Part shown: in pieces, positions 48,824 through 57,177 of the stretch
How positions within the stretch are numbered: position 1 is the stretch's first letter
Layout: each line of letters starts with the position of its first letter
Assembly: GCA_041661965.1 (NCBI GenBank)
Contig: JBAZTH010000001.1
Coordinates: 124,001 to 188,000 of the forward strand
Direction of reading: 5' to 3'
From: Candidatus Margulisiibacteriota bacterium
GTDB taxonomy: Bacteria; Margulisbacteria; WOR-1; O2-12-FULL-45-9; XYB2-FULL-48-7
Length of the DNA stretch: 64,000 nt
Notes under the pieces: model-generated
The model's database searches: none
Told to the model about the DNA's origin: nothing
What the model saw: the letters and a program-made list of their open reading frames with translations, nothing else
Position numbers and translations under genes: made by a program

Positions 48824-49741
48824 ATGATCAGGGGAATAAGGCCGAAACAGAATGTTTTAATGAGGAAATTGTCGGTGACATGGATGGAAAGGGATCAATG
48901 GAGAGCTGATGGCCCGATGAAAATAGCAGCTCATCAGGCGATCGATCGTTTAAGGACTCCGAAGGTTTTAACGAAAATCAACCGGGTGCTGTCGGGGTAT
49001 AGTCTCCGCTGGGAACCGCCTCTGGCTGATCGGAGGAAACGGGGAGGCGTCAAAGTTTCTGGCGAAACCAGGACCGTCGGCGATCTACTGTGGCTTGCAT
49101 CCGAGTTCGATCATGGGGCCTGGCGGGTATTGAGCATTATCGTGCAGGACAATCTTGCGCTTTATGAGGAACGGCCGTGGTTAAGCGAATGGGGAACGAC
49201 GATTGGCAAAATACCGGGGCCGGTGCTGTTGATGGCGGACAATAAGATCTGCAGAACATTGGAACTGGCAGGTTTGCGAGCGGTTAAGCTGGCCGGGGAA
49301 GAGCTCGGTTCGTTAAGCAGCGGCAAGCTGGATAATATCGCCGGGTACGCGGTCAGCGCTACTGGCCGGATCCTGGCCAACTGGGAGAACGTCCAGCGGA
49401 TCATGACCGTGATCGGGCTGGTCTCGAGGGTTAAAGTCCGTTTGCCGTATTCTGTTAGCGATGATCTCGCTTCGATACGGCACTTTTATCAGAGGGTTGA
49501 AAGCGAAGCGCCCGGTTTTTGGCAGGGGGTCTCCTCTGTGTTTTATAGCGGGCCATTTTCCAAATACTCTTCCGGCAATCGCTGTTGGCCGTTACGCGAA
49601 ACCTACTCGCTGGATGTGACCAGGATCGATCAGGGGCATACGGGACGGTTATCGGAAGTGGCGGTCGTGCCTGAAACCATGAAGCTGAAACAAATAGCCG
49701 CCGGCGAGGACATTGATGAATTGATCGAAGCAGGCTGGTAG
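48824..49741 (+). CDS. Unrecognised protein
   Basis: 305 aa counted from the ATG at 48824, chosen because AGGAGG lies 9 nt upstream; an ATG at 48791 in the same frame is possible. No signal peptide, membrane helix or family motif was recognised. Mixed alpha/beta composition, basic N-terminal third. It is divergent from the LacI-type regulator across the AT-rich region, so it may be the regulated gene. Function unknown. Confidence 0.6.
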   Translation: MIRGIRPKQNVLMRKLSVTWMERDQWRADGPMKIAAHQAIDRLRTPKVLTKINRVLSGYSLRWEPPLADRRKRGGVKVSGETRTVGDLLWLASEFDHGAWRVLSIIVQDNLALYEERPWLSEWGTTIGKIPGPVLLMADNKICRTLELAGLRAVKLAGEELGSLSSGKLDNIAGYAVSATGRILANWENVQRIMTVIGLVSRVKVRLPYSVSDDLASIRHFYQRVESEAPGFWQGVSSVFYSGPFSKYSSGNRCWPLRETYSLDVTRIDQGHTGRLSEVAVVPETMKLKQIAAGEDIDELIEAGW

Positions 49742-49794
49742 GCGGTTACTTTTTTTTCTTGATAGAGGAGTCGACCGGCGGCTTGGTCATAACG

Positions 49795-50859
49795 CTACAA
49801 CTTCAGGCTGGCAACAGGGGAAAGCTGAAATGACAAATGACCAATGTCAAATGACAAATTAAGGTATTTATAATAAGCGGCGGCGCCGATCATGGCGGCG
49901 TTATCGGTGCAGTATTCAAAAGGTGGGATGTGGACCGTTATCCCTTTGGCCTCTGCCTTGGCCTTTAGTTCTTGTCGTAAAGCCGAGTTGGCCGAGACTC
50001 CGCCGGCAAGGGCGATCGTCTTGCAGTGGTGAAGTTCGGCCGCCTTGAGACTTTTTCCCACCAGAACGTCGACGACCGTTTGCTGGAACGAAGCGCAAAG
50101 GTCGGCAAGCGTGGTCCCGCTGGAAAAAGATTCTATTCCTCCCGCTTTGTTGACGAGATTGACGACTCCGGTTTTCAGGCCGCTGAAACTGAAGTCGAGA
50201 CCGTATTCATCTTCCAGCATCGGCCGTTTGAATTGAATGGCGTTGGGATTTCCTTCCTTGGCTAATTTATCGATGATCGGGCCGCCGGGGTAACCGATCT
50301 TCAGGAAGCGGGCAATCTTGTCGTATGCTTCCCCCGCCGCGTCATCCCTGGTCCGGCCGATCGTCTCGTAGCTGCCATGCCCCTTCACTAATACAAGGGA
50401 AGTGTGTCCGCCGCTGACGAGCAAGGTGATGAAGGGAAAGACAGGTAGGGACAGGGAGTAGGAGGGAGTAGCGAGGAAGTTAGCGTAGATATGCCCCTCT
50501 AGGTGGTTGATCCCGATCAGCGGTTTTTTTAGAGCATAGGCGAGCGCTTTGGCGGCCGAGACCCCGACGATCAAAGAGCCGACCAAACCGGGACCGTAGG
50601 TAACAGCGACCGCATCGATCTCTTTTAAAGTAATTTTCGCCCGGTCGAGGGCGTCCTGGATAATCAGGGAGATGATCTCGGCGTGGAGCCGGGAGGCGAT
50701 CTCCGGGACGATCCCGCCGTATTTCTTGTGAAACTCGATCTGGGAGGCGATGACGTTGGAGAGAACATTAACCCTTGTCCCGAGCTCCGTCGAGGGACCG
50801 TCTTTGACAACGGCGGCGGAAGTTTCATCACAAGAAGTTTCGATGGCTAATATTTTCAT
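49795..50859 (-). CDS. tsaD: tRNA N6-adenosine threonylcarbamoyltransferase
   Basis: Adds the threonylcarbamoyl group in t6A37 synthesis with TsaB/TsaE. 354 aa. LAIETSCDETSAAVV, the metal-binding INHLEGHIYANF, LLVSGGHTSLVLV, DDAAGEAYDKIARFL and IALAGGVSANSALR are diagnostic. Three segments look inserted by repeats: PSTELGTR after KDG (residues 22-29), TPSYSLSLPV before FPFITL (131-140) and a tail NLSFDIGHLSFQLSPVASL (about 334-353). All keep frame and avoid active-site residues. The family is usually about 335 aa. Confidence 0.96.
   Translation of the reverse strand: MKILAIETSCDETSAAVVKDGPSTELGTRVNVLSNVIASQIEFHKKYGGIVPEIASRLHAEIISLIIQDALDRAKITLKEIDAVAVTYGPGLVGSLIVGVSAAKALAYALKKPLIGINHLEGHIYANFLATPSYSLSLPVFPFITLLVSGGHTSLVLVKGHGSYETIGRTRDDAAGEAYDKIARFLKIGYPGGPIIDKLAKEGNPNAIQFKRPMLEDEYGLDFSFSGLKTGVVNLVNKAGGIESFSSGTTLADLCASFQQTVVDVLVGKSLKAAELHHCKTIALAGGVSANSALRQELKAKAEAKGITVHIPPFEYCTDNAAMIGAAAYYKYLNLSFDIGHLSFQLSPVASLKL
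49807..49824. repeat. 18-bp repeat, second copy, inside tsaD
   Basis: GCTGGCAACAGGGGAAAG, one mismatch to 47534-47551; it encodes part of the LSPVAS tail. Confidence 0.5.
49829..49860. repeat. Short direct repeats in the tsaD 3' end
   Basis: The ATGACAAAT unit occurs twice around ACCAATGTCA; this encodes NLSFDIGHLSF, a tail absent from typical TsaD proteins. Confidence 0.5.
50777..50798. repeat. 22-bp imperfect palindrome inside tsaD
   Basis: GTCCCGAGCTC...GAGGGAC with 5-bp perfect ends; it encodes GPSTELGTR, an N-terminal insertion relative to ordinary TsaD. Confidence 0.6.
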
Positions 50860-50899
50860 GGCATTGTTAATATCTTAACATACCGCCGATCCTTGGTGA

Positions 50900-50905
50900 T
50901 ATAAT
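50900..50905 (+). promoter_or_regulatory. -10 box of the PH-like/zinc-ribbon operon, leaderless geometry
   Basis: TATAAT, 6 nt before the ATG at 50912; TTAACA lies 19 bp upstream as a poor -35. Confidence 0.5.
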
Positions 50906-50911
50906 TCCGGC

Positions 50912-52096
50912 ATGGATCAAAAAAGCAACCTGGAATTTAGCGGGAGTTACTCGCTTAACGCGGCTCCGGCGGCGGCCGGCAAATTTGCCTTGCAAGAAGA
51001 CGGTTTGCGCGTCAAGCCCAAAGAGGGGGCGGCGCTTTTTTACTCTCTGCGCGACATTGTTGAGTTCTCCGGCGCCGATTACCGCGTTTCTCTCGTTATG
51101 TTCTCCGGCGAAAAACTGGTTTTGGCCGAGCTCGGCCATGACTACGAGGACTTTCTGCGCTTGTTGGCCAAAAAGCGGAACGAGCTTATCATTTCGGACC
51201 TGCTGATCAAGGAAAAGGTCCGGCTCGGAGACGTCAAGGCGGAAATGGCCGGCGTTCCTTGCGAACTTAGAATCTATGAGACCGCCCTGGTTATCATGCC
51301 CGATAAAGCCGAACTGATCCGCCTCCCGCTGGCCGACATTGCGGATAACCGCCAAGCCGACTATCGTTTGATCGTAAAAACGTTGGCCGGACAGGAATTT
51401 ATTTTTTCAATGATGGGGAGCTGGCTTGACCCATTCAGCCGGGAGTTGCAAACCGCTTTGGCGGAACTTAGCCTTAGGGCCCAAACCCTGCTCAAGTCCT
51501 TATCGCCCGGGTTAAGCCCGGACGCGCTCCTCCGGCTGGCGGAAATATTTCGCGAAGGGCGGGGAGCTTCGAAGAGCGAGGTGGAGAAACTGGCCGCCGG
51601 TCTCTGGCCGGTCCTGGAGCAAACGCTCTCCGGCGCCGTGGAGCAGGGGGATCTGAAATACCTGTTTTCCTTGGCGGACAGGGAGCGGGTCCAATTCGGT
51701 CTTAAGCGCGGGCTTGGCGGCGGCGGCGAAGCCGATTATCTCTGGGCGCTGATCCCCCTGCCGCAATATAAGGCGGTTGCTTTGGAAGCGGCCTCTTTGA
51801 ACGCGGAGGCGGAAGAGGGGCGGGCGACCTATTTTTTTCGGGCGGGCGAAGCGGACCTTACGCAACTCGTCCGGGCGCTCTGCGAGATCAATTTCCGCCG
51901 CGAACCGGTCTATCTCCCGGCGGAAAAATTGGCGGAGCCGGAATATCAGCGCTACAAGTTCTCCATTGCCAGGTTACCGGGCTTGCGGCTGCTGCGCGAG
52001 CGTTTTCTTGGCCGTGCCATTCACTCCGACGCGGAGCAGTGGAAAAATAGTGTGGTAGAATTGCTCGGGATCGAACCAAAGAAGGAGGCTTCCTGA
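50912..52096 (+). CDS. Unrecognised protein with probable tandem PH-like domains
   Basis: 394 aa, cytoplasmic. Residues about 20-90 (FALQEDGLRVKPKEGAALF YSLRDIVEF quoted in two pieces) and about 100-190 (ELRIYETALVIMPDKAELIR then LPLADIADN) each look like PH-like beta sandwiches, with strands followed by a helix. A helical middle (about 190-260) and a third beta region follow. No family name can be given. The stop overlaps the next gene (TGATG), a multi-zinc-ribbon protein, so the two are co-translated. The start is leaderless. Confidence 0.6.
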   Translation: MDQKSNLEFSGSYSLNAAPAAAGKFALQEDGLRVKPKEGAALFYSLRDIVEFSGADYRVSLVMFSGEKLVLAELGHDYEDFLRLLAKKRNELIISDLLIKEKVRLGDVKAEMAGVPCELRIYETALVIMPDKAELIRLPLADIADNRQADYRLIVKTLAGQEFIFSMMGSWLDPFSRELQTALAELSLRAQTLLKSLSPGLSPDALLRLAEIFREGRGASKSEVEKLAAGLWPVLEQTLSGAVEQGDLKYLFSLADRERVQFGLKRGLGGGGEADYLWALIPLPQYKAVALEAASLNAEAEEGRATYFFRAGEADLTQLVRALCEINFRREPVYLPAEKLAEPEYQRYKFSIARLPGLRLLRERFLGRAIHSDAEQWKNSVVELLGIEPKKEAS

Positions 52097-52425
52097 TGGC
52101 CGGCTATAACGTCCCTTGCCGCTACTGCAACGAACTGATCTCGCCCGACGCCAATGTTTGTCCCTTATGCGGGAAAGTAAATCCGGTCGGCACGCCGCGC
52201 TGTCCCGAATGCCGCAATCCGATCAAGTCCGGCTGGAAAAAGTGCGAGCAGTGCGGCCTTGACCTGCAGATCGATTGCCCGGCCTGCGGGCAGAAGACCT
52301 TTTTTGACGATTACTGTGAAAAGTGCGGAGCGCGGCTGACGATCGTCTGTCCGCACTGCCGGACCGAACAGCCGCCGCTCGGGGCTTGCGTTAAATGCGG
52401 GAAACCGTTCAAGGGAGGGAAATAA
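52096..52425 (+). CDS. Multi-zinc-ribbon protein
   Basis: 109 aa, made almost entirely of CxxC knuckles: CRYCNE, CPLCGK, CPECRN, CEQCGL, CPACGQ, CEKCGA, CPHCRT and CVKCGK, eight pairs able to form four zinc ribbons (double zinc ribbon, DZR-type). No catalytic domain. It probably acts as an adaptor binding protein or nucleic acid. It is placed between the PH-like protein and a second zinc-ribbon protein, overlapping the former by one base. Confidence 0.85.
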   Translation: MAGYNVPCRYCNELISPDANVCPLCGKVNPVGTPRCPECRNPIKSGWKKCEQCGLDLQIDCPACGQKTFFDDYCEKCGARLTIVCPHCRTEQPPLGACVKCGKPFKGGK

Positions 52426-52427
52426 CA

Positions 52428-53090
52428 ATGCCGCTTCAATCGTTTACCGACAACATGACCGATAACTCGACCGAAGCTGGTTTCCAGTTTACCTTTTATT
52501 GTGATATCTGCCGGGAAGGCTACAAGACCAAGTTTGTGGAGTCCAGGACGACCAAGAAGGCCGGTTTTCTGAAGGGGTTGGCGGCCGGGGTTTCCATGGC
52601 GGCGTCAATGCTCGGCAAGCAAAACATTGGCTACAACGTTGAGCGCGGAGCCGATCTTTTGACCCAGCGGTTCAGCGGGATGTCTCCGGAATGGCAAAAA
52701 GAGCACGACGCGGCGTTCGAGTTGGCCCAAAACGAGGCCAAAGGCCATTTCCACCGTTGTCCTAAATGTAAGAAATGGGTCTGTCCGGCCGACTGGAACG
52801 AACAGGAAGGCCTTTGCGTGGATGACGCTCCCCGCCAGGCGATCGAGGTTGCCGCGGCCAAGGCGAAGAAAATGGTCAAGGATATCGAGGCGGCGGCCGA
52901 AGAGACGACGGTTTTTAAAGGCGAAATCAAGAGCAAGCAGACGATCTGCCCCAAATGCGGCAAGCCGGCGGGCGAGGGAAAATTCTGTTCTCATTGCGGG
53001 GCGTCGCTTGGTCTGATCAAGTGTCCTAAATGCGGCGCGGAAAGCCCGGCCGGGACCCGGTTCTGCGGCGAGTGCGGCGGTAAGTTTTAG
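52428..53090 (+). CDS. Zinc-ribbon protein with conserved N-terminal domain
   Basis: 220 aa. N-terminal part with FTFYCDICREGYKTKF and later FHRCPKCKKWVCPADW, CxxC pairs flanking a small hydrophobic Gly/Ala segment (about 45-65). A helical linker (about 130-165) and two zinc ribbons at the end (CPKCGKPAGEGKFCSHCG and CPKCGAESPAGTRFCGECG). ATG at 52428 with GGGAGGG 8 nt upstream. Third gene of the operon. A similar layout is known in bacterial zinc-ribbon proteins of unknown role. Confidence 0.75.
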   Translation: MPLQSFTDNMTDNSTEAGFQFTFYCDICREGYKTKFVESRTTKKAGFLKGLAAGVSMAASMLGKQNIGYNVERGADLLTQRFSGMSPEWQKEHDAAFELAQNEAKGHFHRCPKCKKWVCPADWNEQEGLCVDDAPRQAIEVAAAKAKKMVKDIEAAAEETTVFKGEIKSKQTICPKCGKPAGEGKFCSHCGASLGLIKCPKCGAESPAGTRFCGECGGKF

Positions 53091-53145
53091 CTAGCGTTCC
53101 GGCAAGTTCCTTGAAATCCCCGGTTTTTTTTGGCGAAGTTATGGC

Positions 53146-54270
53146 ATGAACATCGTCAGGCCAAAAGACAACCTACGGTTATCCGAACCATATTACTTAC
53201 AGGGGACCAGCTTGTTCGGCCGTAACGGGATCAGGGAACGCCGGGAAGTCTTCCTTAAAAAGATCGAAACGACCGCTCCCTGGATGCCTCGTCGCGGCCC
53301 GGTCATTATGGCCCCCGGGATTGCTTGCAACGGCAACCTTTTCCGGTTGAGAACGGACAATGGTCGAATTCTAACTTATGATCACGCCAACTCTTTTGCC
53401 AACTTATTGGCCAGCCAGGGATTCACGGTTTATCTTTGGCATTACCCCAGTTCAGAGCTGGTTTACAATCGATTTGTCTCCCGTTATTGTTCGGAGAGCC
53501 TTTACTACGGTAAACATTACAGCGTCTCCCCCGCCTTAAATTTTGATCAGATGGTTAATCTCGATCTGCCGCTGGTCCTAGATCTGGTCGCTAAAGACGC
53601 GGAGACCGAGCGCCTCTCTTGGGTCGGGTTTAGCATGGGAGGGATGCTGGCGTATGCTTATTTGGCGAAATACGGCGATGATCGGATCAGGAGCCTGGTG
53701 ACGATCGGCAGTCCGATCCGGATCACCCTGTCTTTGGCCCGCTTGATTTCCGCCGTTAACCGTTTATCAAAAATGGTCGGAGCGGAAGAACAGACGATCG
53801 GCGGGACCCTTTCGGCCAGACTGCATCTCTTTGCCAGTTTGACCGCTTTCTTGCCGGATCGGGCCTTAAAAAGCCGACAGTTTGATTTTTTATATGAACC
53901 GAACAATATAAATTATAATACGTTACGCGCTTTTTTTGCCAAAATTGTTGAGCCGATCCCGTCCGGACTGGAAAACTCATTCAGCCAATTTATTCGCGAG
54001 GGATTCGTCTCTTTGGCCGGTGATTTTGATTACTTCGACGGCTTAAGAAGCATGAGAGGGAAACGGCCGCACTGTTTGTTCCTGGCCGGCGAAAAGGATA
54101 AGCTGGCTCCGCCGGCAAGCGTCCGCCTGGCCCAAAAAGCCCTGACCCCGGGCGTGGACGATAACTTCGCGGTCATCAAGGGGAGCGGCCACAACGATCT
54201 GGTCATCGGTAATAATTCGGAAGGTGAAGTTTGGGAGCGATGCCTGGATTGGCTGATCGCTAACCGGTGA
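53146..54270 (+). CDS. Alpha/beta-hydrolase fold protein
   Basis: 374 aa. Nucleophile elbow WVGFSMGGMLAY with Ser163, acid in LAGEKDKLAPP, His in IKGSGHNDLV; all three catalytic residues are in order. The front part (PVIMAPGIACNGNLFRLRTD, quoted as PVIMAPGIACNGNLF) resembles lipase/PHA-synthase-like hydrolases, with the oxyanion region MAPGIA. No signal peptide. A radical SAM gene follows 41 bp downstream. The substrate is not deducible. Confidence 0.8.
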   Translation: MNIVRPKDNLRLSEPYYLQGTSLFGRNGIRERREVFLKKIETTAPWMPRRGPVIMAPGIACNGNLFRLRTDNGRILTYDHANSFANLLASQGFTVYLWHYPSSELVYNRFVSRYCSESLYYGKHYSVSPALNFDQMVNLDLPLVLDLVAKDAETERLSWVGFSMGGMLAYAYLAKYGDDRIRSLVTIGSPIRITLSLARLISAVNRLSKMVGAEEQTIGGTLSARLHLFASLTAFLPDRALKSRQFDFLYEPNNINYNTLRAFFAKIVEPIPSGLENSFSQFIREGFVSLAGDFDYFDGLRSMRGKRPHCLFLAGEKDKLAPPASVRLAQKALTPGVDDNFAVIKGSGHNDLVIGNNSEGEVWERCLDWLIANR

Positions 54271-54311
54271 GCTTTTTGTTCGAACCGATTTATTAATTAA
54301 GGAGGGAATAG

Positions 54312-55403
54312 ATGACAGTTACCGCGCCTGAAAGAACGGGAATCTTGAAAAAGCTGGCCACTCGGTTGCCCGTGGCTAATGGCTCCGGTTTGTTCAAGCC
54401 GGAAATGACCGCGCTGAATTTTACCAATCGATGCAACGCCAAATGCGCGATGTGTTTGGAAAAAGGCAATGAGAAGGGGTTTAAACCGTACACTCTGGAA
54501 GAAGCGGTCGGCGTCTTGCGGCAAATTGCCGAATTAAATCCCGGTAAAGCTAAAGATTATTTGCATCTTTGGGGCGGAGAACCCTTCCTGGATCGAGAGC
54601 TGCTTTATGGGATCGTTGAAGAGGCGGATAAGCTTGGTTTCAAATTTATTGAGATAGCGACCAATGGTTTTTGGGGGAGAGACCGTGACGCGGCCAGGGC
54701 AATTCTTAGCGAATTAGGGCGGAGAGTTAACCAGGCCAAATTATCTTTCCAATTGTCTTGTGATAATTTTCATCAATGCCAGCCAATTTTAAGCCCGACC
54801 TATTTGGCGAATATCATTTTACTAATTAAAACTGAATTTCCGGCAATGGGACTAAGTTTTAATAGCATTGTTTTGAATAACTTTCGAAGCCTCCACGATG
54901 TGGCCGCGGCTGTTTCGGCCATTCAACCCCAGCAGACCAACGCTTTTTTTGATGAAGTTGAATATCACCAGTTTTTCTATGGGCAAGGATCGAGCTTCGT
55001 AAGAATTCCCGTCAGTTTTTTCCCTGTCTCTTTAAGTGGGCGGTGTTCTCCCGCGTTAAAAGCTCAATTTGGCACTAAACCAAGGGATCCGGCGAGCATT
55101 GCCGGGATCAATTATTCTCCCGAACATCAATTATCAATCGGGGTTGATCGGCAATTATATATGAATTTGCATTATAGCTCTCCCGGTATCTTGCCGATGG
55201 GGAGTATCGCGGAACATTCAATTGGGGAATTGATTGAGCGGATAGAGGTTGATCCCATAGCCGTCAGTTTAATGCGGCACGGTTACGCGGAGATTTATCC
55301 CCATTTGAAAGAGATGTTCGATTTTGATGGCTGGATAAAACAATTCCATTCGGCTTATGACGTTTTGCAGGGGCTGGAAGCCGACGAGCCCGCCATCTTT
55401 TAG
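54312..55403 (+). CDS. Radical SAM protein
   Basis: 363 aa. Fe-S cysteines Cys41, Cys45 and Cys48 in LNFTNRCNAKCAMCLEKG, then LHLWGGEPFLD and IEIATNGFW. The region SGRCSPALKAQFG has one further Cys but no full SPASM set. AAGGAGGG lies just before the ATG. It may modify a peptide or cofactor; the substrate is unknown. It follows the alpha/beta-hydrolase gene. Confidence 0.82.
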   Translation: MTVTAPERTGILKKLATRLPVANGSGLFKPEMTALNFTNRCNAKCAMCLEKGNEKGFKPYTLEEAVGVLRQIAELNPGKAKDYLHLWGGEPFLDRELLYGIVEEADKLGFKFIEIATNGFWGRDRDAARAILSELGRRVNQAKLSFQLSCDNFHQCQPILSPTYLANIILLIKTEFPAMGLSFNSIVLNNFRSLHDVAAAVSAIQPQQTNAFFDEVEYHQFFYGQGSSFVRIPVSFFPVSLSGRCSPALKAQFGTKPRDPASIAGINYSPEHQLSIGVDRQLYMNLHYSSPGILPMGSIAEHSIGELIERIEVDPIAVSLMRHGYAEIYPHLKEMFDFDGWIKQFHSAYDVLQGLEADEPAIF

Positions 55404-55428
55404 CGGAGAAACCCGGCACATACTTCCC

Positions 55429-56109
55429 TTAAATGTTTAAACGATAGCCAATTCCCGGTTCGGTCAGGATAAGGTTTGACAGCTTATACTTATCGAGCTT
55501 TTTTCTTAATTGGCTAAAATAGATCCTAAGGTAATGGGTTTGTCCGGTTGATTCCGGTCCCCAGATCTCTTTTAGGAGCTGTTTTTGGGTTACGATTTTA
55601 CCGGCATTTTGGACCAGCATCTTCAGCAAATCGAATTCCGTGTTGGTGATCTTGACCGGTTCGTTGTCGATCTCCAAACTGCGAAGACCAAAATCCAACT
55701 TTATCCGATCATGGCGAAAAATAGGCTCTTCTTTCAGATTAAGGCTGTGCCTTAGGGCCACTTTAAGGCGCGCGACCAATTCCTCGGGACTGAAGGGCTT
55801 GGTTAAATAGTCGTCGGCGCCGGCATCAAGCAGCGCGACTTTGTCGGAATCGGCATCTTTTACGCTAAGGATGATGACCGGAACGGAAGCTCTTTCTTTT
55901 ATTTGAGCCAATATCTCGCGTCCATTGGCGTCTTGGAGCCGAAGATCGAGGATAACGATATCAGGCCGAAAACTGTTAAAGAGGGTCAAGCCTTCTTTGC
56001 CGGATTTCGCCAGGCAGACAGTGAACCCCTGGGCGGTCAGGTTGATATCAAGCAGTTTTCTGATCGCTCTCTCATCGTCGATTACCAGGACCCTTGCTCC
56101 TTTGCTCAT
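55429..56109 (-). CDS. KdpE-like response regulator
   Basis: 226 aa OmpR/PhoB family. Receiver domain with acidic pocket VLVIDDERAIR, phosphoacceptor Asp55 (VILDLRLQD) and TKPFSPEELVARL, then a winged-helix DNA-binding domain (ITNTEFDLLKMLVQNAGKI and YLRIYFSQLRKKLDKYKL). The latter segment is typical of KdpE. Its gene overlaps the kinase by 4 nt; together they lie after trkH, not beside kdpFABC, suggesting control of Trk-type K+ uptake. Confidence 0.9.
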   Translation of the reverse strand: MSKGARVLVIDDERAIRKLLDINLTAQGFTVCLAKSGKEGLTLFNSFRPDIVILDLRLQDANGREILAQIKERASVPVIILSVKDADSDKVALLDAGADDYLTKPFSPEELVARLKVALRHSLNLKEEPIFRHDRIKLDFGLRSLEIDNEPVKITNTEFDLLKMLVQNAGKIVTQKQLLKEIWGPESTGQTHYLRIYFSQLRKKLDKYKLSNLILTEPGIGYRLNI

Positions 56110-57155
56110 AACGTTAACCCCTTTATTTCCGGTTGTTTGTCGATCGGCCAGAAAAGCTCGACCTCCAGCCCGCCTTCTTGCCGGTTCCGTGCTTTGATCT
56201 TGCCGCCGCTAACTTCGAGCGCGCTTTTGGCGATCGCCAGACCCAGGCCGGTCCCGCCCGGCAGAGAATCGGCGGCCCGATAAAATTTATCGAAGACAAA
56301 GGGGAGCTCTTTGGCCGCGATTCCCGGCCCGTTATCGGTAACAGTGACCAAGAGCCAATTGTTTTGCCTGGTTGTTTTGACGAGGATGAGCGATCCGGCG
56401 GGAGAATAATTAGCCGCGTTTAGTAAAACGTTCGATAAGGCTTGTTCAAAAAGAACGAAGTCGGCCTGAACCAGCGGGAGGTTCTCTTCCGTTTCCACTT
56501 CAAGCTGGTGGTCGGCCAGCTTCGGCTCGAGATGCCGCAGGCAAACTTGGACCATTTCCGAACTTTCCTGCCACTCTTTTTTTAGCGCGATTGAACCGGA
56601 AGAGAGCCTGGACATATCAAGCAAATTGGTCACGATCCGATCAAGGCGTTCGGCTGACTCGGCCAACTCCGCCGTCAGTTCCTTGTTTTCTTCCGCGGTT
56701 TTGAGGGTGGAGACGATCCCGATGATTGACGTGATCGGGGTCCTTAATTCGTGTGAAAGGCTGTCGAAAATCGTCAGATAAAGACCCTCCCGGGCTTCTT
56801 TTAGAGCGAGTTGACGCTGATGGCCTTTGATCTTGTCGGTTAAATAACCGGTGATGATCGCGGCAATAAAATAAACGATGTTCATCATCAGGTCTTCGGT
56901 CTTCGCGATCGCGAAGGTCCCGTGCGGCGGGATAAAAAAGAAATTCCAGGTCAAAGCGCTAAGGCCCGCGTACAAGATAAGAACGGGGAATGAAACAAAC
57001 AGGCCGAGAAACAGGACCGATAATAAGAAGATGAGCCCGGTGGACTGATACCCTATGAAAGGGAGGAGCAAATGATTGGCCATGGCGATGCCAATGACTA
57101 TGACAACCGTTTTTATGAGGTCGCTTAAGGGAAGGCGCCAAGGTGAAAAGATCAT
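56106..57155 (-). CDS. KdpD-like sensor histidine kinase (short form)
   Basis: 349 aa. Four membrane helices of the DUF4118 type with the diagnostic NFFFIPPHGTFAIAKTEDL after the third, then HisKA with His135 (DSLSHELRTPITSIIG) and an ATPase domain (VTDNGPGIAAKELPFVFDKFYRA; GGTGLGLAIAKS). The large KdpD N-terminal K+/ATP-sensing and Usp domains of enteric KdpD are missing, as in other truncated KdpDs. A -10 box lies 10 nt before the ATG. Confidence 0.88.
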   Translation of the reverse strand: MIFSPWRLPLSDLIKTVVIVIGIAMANHLLLPFIGYQSTGLIFLLSVLFLGLFVSFPVLILYAGLSALTWNFFFIPPHGTFAIAKTEDLMMNIVYFIAAIITGYLTDKIKGHQRQLALKEAREGLYLTIFDSLSHELRTPITSIIGIVSTLKTAEENKELTAELAESAERLDRIVTNLLDMSRLSSGSIALKKEWQESSEMVQVCLRHLEPKLADHQLEVETEENLPLVQADFVLFEQALSNVLLNAANYSPAGSLILVKTTRQNNWLLVTVTDNGPGIAAKELPFVFDKFYRAADSLPGGTGLGLAIAKSALEVSGGKIKARNRQEGGLEVELFWPIDKQPEIKGLTL

Positions 57156-57165
57156 TTATCCCTTA

Positions 57166-57171
57166 ATTATA
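57166..57171 (-). promoter_or_regulatory. Candidate -10 box of KdpD-like gene
   Basis: TATAAT, 10 nt before the ATG at 57155, in the 22-bp gap after trkH. No good -35 box. Confidence 0.35.
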
Positions 57172-57177
57172 CACCGA

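Noticed and set aside
55429..57155. A kdpFABC potassium ATPase operon
   Set aside because: Only the regulatory pair is present; the neighbours are trkH and a radical SAM gene.
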